Assembly: GCA_937921935.1 (NCBI GenBank)
Contig: CAKZWQ010000008.1
Span: 1-44,566 of the forward strand
Reading direction: 5' to 3'
Source of the DNA: an uncultured Gammaproteobacteria bacterium
Lineage (GTDB): Bacteria > Pseudomonadota > Gammaproteobacteria > Steroidobacterales > GCA-2729495
DNA: 44,566 nucleotides
The position numbers were made by a program, and so were the translations under genes. Under the pieces are notes generated by a model. The model made no database searches and was not told where the DNA came from. It was given only the letters and a program-made list of their open reading frames with translations. This document shows positions 39,444-44,566 of the stretch, in pieces (positions within the stretch are counted from its first letter, which is position 1; each line of letters opens with the position of its first letter).

Positions 39444-40826
39444 CTAAAGTCGCCGCACCCGAAATGACCGGCCCTTGAGCTTGCCTTCGGTGAGCTTGGT
39501 CAAGGCGGCCTTGGCCACATCGCGATGCACGGCCACGTAGGTGCGCAAATCAAAGCGATCGATCTTGCCTACCTGATCACCCGAGACACCACCGCCCGCC
39601 GTTAAGGCGCCAAGGATATCCCCGGGCCGCAGTTTTCTTTTCTTACCGCCATCAATGAGCAGGGTCACCATCGCCGGCGGGTTAGGCCGTTTTTCCAGAT
39701 GGCGTTCCGGCGGCAGGGCTTCATCGGTGATCTGGCGGTCCAGGTACTCCGCCAGCTGATCCACCCGCCGACGCTCCTTGTCCGTATATAAGGTGAAAGC
39801 CATACCCTGGCTGCCGGCGCGGCCTGTGCGGCCGATGCGATGCACATGGACTTCGGGATCATTGGCCGGCTGGTAATTAAAGACGGCATCCAGGGCGTCG
39901 ATGTCCAGGCCCCGCGCGGCCACGTCCGTGGCGACCAGTACGGAAACGCTTTTATTCGCAAAACGCACCAGGGTCTGGTCACGGTCACGCTGATCCAGGT
40001 CACCATGCAGGGCCAGCACACTGAAGCGCCGGCGCCGCAGCTCGGCAGCCAGTTCCTGGGTTTCGATTTTGGTATTGCAAAACACCACGGCCGACTCCGG
40101 CCGATGCTTCAGCAGCAATACCTGCAAAGCCGTTTGCCGATGCGCTTCATCACTGACCGGATAAAAGTGCTGCTCAATCGTGCTGTCGTCGTGACTGTCC
40201 AGCGCCTCCACCATCACCGGCTCTTGCAGCACATCTTCGGCAATTAACTGAATGGCTTCCGGGTAAGTCGCACTGAACAACAAGGTCTGCCGTTGCACCG
40301 GCATCTGCTCAATAATCGCCTCCAGGGTGTCCTGAAATCCCATGTCGAGCATGCGGTCTGCTTCGTCCAGGACCAGGGTCGACACCTCGGCCAGGTCCAG
40401 GGTCTCTTTACGCAGGTGATCTTCTATCCGCCCGGGTGTGCCCACAATTACATGGGCACCGTGAGTCAGGGAATTCGCCTGGGGCGTGAACGGCTGGCCG
40501 CCGCACAGGGTCAGCACCTTAATATTCGGTGTGGTACGGGCCAGCTCGCGAATGGCCTTGGCCACCTGGTCAGCCAGTTCCCGCGTAGGGCACAGCACCA
40601 CAGCCTGCACAGCGCGCTGGTCAGCCTGCAACTTGGTCAGCAAACCCAGCCCGAAAGCCGCCGTCTTGCCAGAACCTGTTTTGGCCCGGGCAATCACGTC
40701 CTGACCGGCCAGAATGGGTGGCAGGGCCTGTGCCTGGATGGGGGTCATGGCTGTGTAGCCCAGGGAGGCAAGATTGCTCAGAACCTCAGGGGGCAGGTTC
40801 AGGGTGGCGAAAGAGTCTGAGGTCAC
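39444..40826 (-). CDS. dbpA: ATP-dependent RNA helicase DbpA
   Basis: The start is taken as GTG (VTSDSFATLNLP), which matches the usual DbpA N-terminus and has AGGA upstream; the frame to 40910 adds 28 residues that look non-coding. DEAD-box motifs are complete: ARAKTGSGKTAAF, PTRELADQ, GTPGR, DEAD, SATYP, then FCNTK, ARGLDID and HRIGRTGRAG. The C-terminal ~75 residues (GGKKRKLRPGDILGALTAGG through RSFRVRRL) are the DbpA RNA-recognition domain that targets hairpin 92 of 23S rRNA during 50S assembly. Confidence 0.93.
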   Translation of the reverse strand: MTSDSFATLNLPPEVLSNLASLGYTAMTPIQAQALPPILAGQDVIARAKTGSGKTAAFGLGLLTKLQADQRAVQAVVLCPTRELADQVAKAIRELARTTPNIKVLTLCGGQPFTPQANSLTHGAHVIVGTPGRIEDHLRKETLDLAEVSTLVLDEADRMLDMGFQDTLEAIIEQMPVQRQTLLFSATYPEAIQLIAEDVLQEPVMVEALDSHDDSTIEQHFYPVSDEAHRQTALQVLLLKHRPESAVVFCNTKIETQELAAELRRRRFSVLALHGDLDQRDRDQTLVRFANKSVSVLVATDVAARGLDIDALDAVFNYQPANDPEVHVHRIGRTGRAGSQGMAFTLYTDKERRRVDQLAEYLDRQITDEALPPERHLEKRPNPPAMVTLLIDGGKKRKLRPGDILGALTAGGGVSGDQVGKIDRFDLRTYVAVHRDVAKAALTKLTEGKLKGRSFRVRRL

Positions 40827-40965
40827 AGGGGGTCCTGCCGGGCGGGGCGCGACCGCTATCTTATGCCAGTAACCGGGGTGTGCGCTGGGTCGAGGGTTTT
40901 TCCGGGCCAATCAACGCTAGAATCGGCACAGGGGATACCACCGCCATGGTTCCGAGGGACAACCG

Positions 40966-42285
40966 ATGGCCCAGAGATCTGCACTGATCGTTGACGATTC
41001 ACGCACGGCCCGGGCCGTGCTGGCGAACGTCCTCGAGAAACACGCCGTGGCCGTGGATATGGCTGAATCGGCCGAGGCAGCCCTGGAACGTCTTGGGCAC
41101 ACTCGCCCCGATGTGATTTTCATGGACCACCAGATGCCCGGCATGGATGGGCTGCAGGCCGTGAAAGCCATCAAGGCCAACCCGACGACGGCCACCATCC
41201 CCATCATGATGTACACCTCCCAGGAAGGTGAGCTGTATGTGGGCCAGGCTCGCGCCCTGGGCGCCGTGGGCGTGCTGCCCAAGCAGATCAAGCCCGTGGA
41301 AGTTTCCGCGCTGCTCGAATCCCTGCACCTGATTCCGCCTCAGCCGACCGATGACATTGAAGTCGAGATCATTCCGCCGGATGAAACCACCGATGGGATG
41401 CCGGCTTACGAAGCGACACCACCGAACGGTGACTGGCCCGAGATGCATCGCTGGCTGGAGCAGGTGCTGGATCAGCACGGCCAGGAGTTACGGCTGGATA
41501 TTGAAAAAACCATGCAACGCTTGCTTGATGAAAAAGCGGCCGAGCTCAGACCGCCGCGCCGCCGGCGCACAGACAAGCTGCGCTGGTGGCAGGCACCGGT
41601 AAACTGGGTGATTGCCGGTTTGGCGGCCCTGGCCGGTGTGCTGCTATGGCTGCAACTGGATGCGCGACAGGAATTGGCAGTGGTCACTGAGCAGAACGCC
41701 GCGATCACCGCCGAGTTGGCAACGCAACGTGACGTCGGTCGCGATAATGACCAGCTGCGTGAGCGACTGGACGTAGAACTCGCGGTGCAGGACGGGCAGT
41801 TCTCAGAATTCCTCAGCGCCCTGGAATGGACGGCGAATCAGTCCGCGCCCTACGACATGGACGAAGTTCCCCTCGGCGACCGGCGCCTGCAGATCATCGA
41901 TGGCCTGGTACAACGCCTGTTGTCCGTAGGTTTTACCGGCACGATAGAAGTGGCCAGCCACATGGGAGATTACTGCTACCGCAGAGGTGCCGGTGGCGAA
42001 CTGGCACCGGCACCGGTCGATATCGCGGTGCCGGACTGCGACCAGGTGGGGCTGCCGCGCGTGGCTGCGCAGGAAGCAGCTGCACGTCAGTCAGTAGCCT
42101 TTGCCAATTACCTGGCGGCGCTGGAGAACCAGGACCTGTCGCCCATTCGCGTCACAGTGGACAGCTTCGGCAACGCCCAACCCCGCTATACCTACCCCAT
42201 CGTCACACAGGGCACCACGGCCGGTGACTGGAATGCCATTGCGCGACGCAATAATCGGGTGGAAATCCGGCTGGTGCCTGAATAA
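40966..42285 (+). CDS. receiver domain-TM-periplasmic OmpA-like fusion protein
   Basis: 439 residues. An N-terminal CheY-like receiver (LIVDDSRTARAVLANVL; phospho-acceptor Asp54 in VIFMDHQMPGMDG; MMYTS; LPKQ) is joined by an acidic linker and an amphipathic segment to a single TM helix (~209-230, NWVIAGLAALAGVLLWLQL). A coiled coil (ELAVVTEQNAAITAELATQ) and a ~150-residue periplasmic domain follow, ending NNRVEIRLVPE, similar to the last strand of OmpA-like peptidoglycan-binding domains. Response regulators are normally soluble, so this layout suggests phosphorylation-controlled signalling across the inner membrane or an envelope output. Confidence 0.8.
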   Translation: MAQRSALIVDDSRTARAVLANVLEKHAVAVDMAESAEAALERLGHTRPDVIFMDHQMPGMDGLQAVKAIKANPTTATIPIMMYTSQEGELYVGQARALGAVGVLPKQIKPVEVSALLESLHLIPPQPTDDIEVEIIPPDETTDGMPAYEATPPNGDWPEMHRWLEQVLDQHGQELRLDIEKTMQRLLDEKAAELRPPRRRRTDKLRWWQAPVNWVIAGLAALAGVLLWLQLDARQELAVVTEQNAAITAELATQRDVGRDNDQLRERLDVELAVQDGQFSEFLSALEWTANQSAPYDMDEVPLGDRRLQIIDGLVQRLLSVGFTGTIEVASHMGDYCYRRGAGGELAPAPVDIAVPDCDQVGLPRVAAQEAAARQSVAFANYLAALENQDLSPIRVTVDSFGNAQPRYTYPIVTQGTTAGDWNAIARRNNRVEIRLVPE

Positions 42286-42446
42286 TCAGTAAAAGACGTA
42301 GAAATGACGCGGGTTTCCGGCTAAGCCAGGCCAAAGGATCTTTTTCTTCTGCTAAGATTCAGACTTCAAAGATCAGGTGTCCTGTGCCCCGAAAGAGCTT
42401 TCAGCGCAGCACGCGGCTCGCATGATCGGCATCACCGGGGGAACTT

Positions 42447-44566
42447 ATGCCTCTTCCATCGTCTAAACGTCTGTGCCTGCACCTTGTACTACTCACCTTA
42501 AGTTGCAACTTCTGTTCTGGCCTGCACGCAGCTGACTTGATCGGCATCGAACCGGGTGCTGCTAAGGGCAACGGCACAATCCAGCGTGCCCAGGACGCTT
42601 TCCGAGGCCCGGACCTTAGCGGCAAAAACGGGCCAATGGTGCGTCTAGGCCTGGACCTGACGCAATTACATTTCGAACATCGTAATCACCTGGTCACGAA
42701 ACCAGGTACGGCCTTCAGATCGGCCAATGCCTTGGTGCGCACGCGCGGCCAGGACGTTTTAATTGATGCGGTCGCGGTCAATGATGCATCGGCGTTGCGC
42801 GATGAACTGGTCGCGCTCGGCATGACTGATGCCGCTGTTTACGGGCGTCACGTGTCAGGCCTGCTGCCCATGCGCTCGCTACCCAGCGCGGCGAGCCTCA
42901 ATGAGTTGCAGCTCGCGCGACCGGCGGCAGCAACGAAAAGATCCGGGGCTGTAACCAGCCAGGGCGACACAGCCCTGGGCGGCGCGGCGGCCCGCGCTAC
43001 TTATGGCGTTAATGGTAGCGGCGTCCTGGTCGGCTCTCTGTCCGATAGCTATAACTGTCAGGGCGGCGCGGCCGGCGACGTGGGCAGCGGCGATCTGCCC
43101 TCCGGCATCATCGTGCTGGCCGAAGAACCAGGCTGCAGTTCCGGGTCGGACGAAGGGCGGGCCATGATGCAAATTGTGCATGACGTCGCGCCCGGCGCCT
43201 CACAGGCCTTTCATACAGCCTTTGGTGGCATTGCAGATTTTGCCAGCGGCATCGTGGAACTGGCGGCTGCGGGCGCCACCGTGATCAACGACGACGTCGC
43301 CTACTTTGCCGAGCCCATGTTTCAGGACGGGGCCATCGCGCAAGCAGTTAACCAGGTGAACGCGTCTGGTGTCGCGTATTTTTCCGCAGCAGGCAACGAC
43401 GCACGCCAGTCTTATGAAGCCAATTTCGCCGGCGCGAACGTTTCCGGCGCTACGCGGCACGACTTCAATCCGGGTGGCGGCGTGGATACGTTGCAACAAG
43501 TGACGATCCCGGCGAGGACGCAGATCATTTTCGTACTGCAATGGGACCAGCCCTTCTTCTCCGTCAGCGGTAGCCCCGGAGCCACCACCGATCTGGACAT
43601 GTATCTTTACAGCGCGCAAGGCGTAGCCCAGGCGGGGGGGCTGGACAATAACATCGGCGGAGACGCGGTCGAGGTGTTTGCCTACCAGAATAATTCCGGC
43701 CGGGCCAAGACGTATCAGCTGGGAATCAAACTGGAAGCCGGGCCATCACCGAGCAAAATCAAATACCTTTACTTCGGCGACATGACCGTGAACGAGTACG
43801 CGACGAATTCCGGCACCGTCTACGGTCACCCCTTGGCAAACGGCGCCATCGCTGTCGGGGCGGCGCGCTATTCGCAGACGCCGGCCTACGGCGTGAGCCC
43901 GCCGCAACTGGAATATTTCTCCTCGGCCGGTGGCACACCAATTCTGTTGAGTGAAAGCGGAGGCGCCACCTACGACCTGCGCCAGAAACCCGAAGTGGTC
44001 GCCCCCAATGGCGGCGACAATACTTTCTTTGGCAGCGACTATGAGGGTAACGGCTGGCCCAACTTCTTCGGCACATCGGCGGCGGCCCCGCATGCCGCAG
44101 GCGTTGCCGCACTGATGCAAAGCCTGGACAACAACGCCACGCCTGCGGATGTCTATACGGGGATGCAGTCCACCGCCACCGACATGGGGGCCGCCGGACC
44201 CGACTTCGACAGTGGCTACGGACTGTTACAGGCCTCGCAGGCACTAAACAGCATGCTCGACACACTGTCTGTAACCACCGTGATCCTGCCCGCCGGTCAG
44301 GAAGAGAAAATCTACAGCCTGTACCCGCTAGAAGCAGAAGGCGGTCTGCCCCCCTATACGTGGACCAAGACCAGCGGCAACCTACCGCCAGGCATACTCT
44401 TGGAGAACTCCTTTATTGGAGGCATACCCACCGACAACCTTGGCTCACCTTACACTTTCACGGTGCAGGTCACCGATGCACTGGGCAACAAGGCTACGCA
44501 ACAGCTCTCCATCCAGGTAGCGGATTGCGATTGCACCACCAGCGGGGGCTGTCACGCTGCGGGCAG
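42447..44566 (+). CDS. S8-like serine peptidase with Glu in place of His, 3' end outside window
   Basis: Over 706 residues, open to the end of the window. The ATG follows GGGGGA. A signal peptide (KRLCLHLVLLTLSCNFCSGL) leads to a ~150-residue propeptide-like part, then a subtilase core: VLVGSLSDSYNC (Asp200), SDEGRAMMQIVHDVAPGA (Glu236 where subtilisin has His), SGVAYFSAAGND (oxyanion) and FGTSAAAPHAAGVAAL (Ser544). The Asp/Glu/Ser set recalls sedolisins, though the sequence is nearer S8 peptidases. A C-terminal putative Ig domain (LEAEGGLPPYTWTKTSGNLP) and a Cys-rich stretch (DCDCTTSGGC) follow, perhaps a sorting tail. Confidence 0.85.
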   Translation, partial: MPLPSSKRLCLHLVLLTLSCNFCSGLHAADLIGIEPGAAKGNGTIQRAQDAFRGPDLSGKNGPMVRLGLDLTQLHFEHRNHLVTKPGTAFRSANALVRTRGQDVLIDAVAVNDASALRDELVALGMTDAAVYGRHVSGLLPMRSLPSAASLNELQLARPAAATKRSGAVTSQGDTALGGAAARATYGVNGSGVLVGSLSDSYNCQGGAAGDVGSGDLPSGIIVLAEEPGCSSGSDEGRAMMQIVHDVAPGASQAFHTAFGGIADFASGIVELAAAGATVINDDVAYFAEPMFQDGAIAQAVNQVNASGVAYFSAAGNDARQSYEANFAGANVSGATRHDFNPGGGVDTLQQVTIPARTQIIFVLQWDQPFFSVSGSPGATTDLDMYLYSAQGVAQAGGLDNNIGGDAVEVFAYQNNSGRAKTYQLGIKLEAGPSPSKIKYLYFGDMTVNEYATNSGTVYGHPLANGAIAVGAARYSQTPAYGVSPPQLEYFSSAGGTPILLSESGGATYDLRQKPEVVAPNGGDNTFFGSDYEGNGWPNFFGTSAAAPHAAGVAALMQSLDNNATPADVYTGMQSTATDMGAAGPDFDSGYGLLQASQALNSMLDTLSVTTVILPAGQEEKIYSLYPLEAEGGLPPYTWTKTSGNLPPGILLENSFIGGIPTDNLGSPYTFTVQVTDALGNKATQQLSIQVADCDCTTSGGCHAAG

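Overview
The window reads as chromosome of a gammaproteobacterium of roughly 60% GC, probably free-living and aquatic. The support is dbpA, dinB, a Bax-type glucosaminidase, a BufA2 metallophore, an E. coli-like boxA, and many lipoproteins with clear lipoboxes plus two Tat-type leaders. The family or genus cannot be fixed from this sequence alone.

Region 1 (1-16.8 kb) is ordinary accessory and housekeeping sequence. It holds a 5'-truncated alpha/beta hydrolase, an MFS transporter, a SUMF1-like/cytochrome c fusion lipoprotein, three separate SDRs, a DUF1838 Tat lipoprotein, a lipase-like protein, a Bax-family lipoprotein, a short run of two small proteins, a methyltransferase and dinB, a decayed molybdenum-hydroxylase tail, a large TolB/amidohydrolase lipoprotein and a DUF2799 protein.

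Region 2 (about 17.08-22.09 kb) is the remarkable part. All of it lies on the minus strand. A consensus sigma-70 promoter with an AT-rich upstream tract and a GC-rich discriminator (21861-21889) is followed by a leader containing a strong hairpin and an intrinsic terminator, then a boxA, then a long-range stem. After that come 24 closely packed tRNA or tRNA-like units (21472 down to 18692), then a soluble slipin (SPFH/Band-7) gene and a very strong terminator (17105-17137). The readable anticodons cover 19 of the 20 amino acids, mostly once each; only Ser is missing, and one unit has no readable anticodon. Many units depart from translation-competent tRNA: replaced U33, D-loops without G18G19, anticodons starting with A, a Leu pair with no long variable arm, short acceptor stems, and five units with inserts of about 50-115 nt at the T-arm. 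Four of those five carry copies of one structured repeat. A 32-residue membrane protein gene sits inside the array. The unit is bracketed by a 24-bp perfect direct repeat. On one side this repeat lies in the 3' end of an intact lipoprotein hydrolase gene; on the other it lies in a displaced copy of that gene's last 40 codons, exactly the same length and 57% identical in protein. That is the pattern left when an element integrates into a gene end and supplies a replacement end. No integrase is present.

SPFH/Band-7 proteins have been proposed as scaffolds in bacterial RNA-repair systems with a cognate tRNA-like RNA (Burroughs and Aravind 2016, from memory). My inference is that this is a stable-RNA operon making a panel of tRNA mimics together with a slipin and a possible small membrane partner, perhaps for tRNA-damage sensing, decoy or repair. 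rtcB, rtcA and rtcR are not in the window.

Region 3 (22-44.5 kb) returns to ordinary content: BufA2, a beta-propeller lipoprotein, a diheme-like cytochrome lipoprotein, a cupin overlapping a polytopic membrane protein, an OmpA-like barrel, cardiolipin synthase, a gluzincin peptidase, a dehalogenase-like hydrolase that seems to lack its catalytic His, a DUF4124 protein, a solute-binding protein, an exported methyltransferase, a YkgJ-like protein, a large repeat protein with an Arg/Gly tail, dbpA, a receiver-TM-periplasmic fusion, and a truncated S8-like peptidase running off the end.
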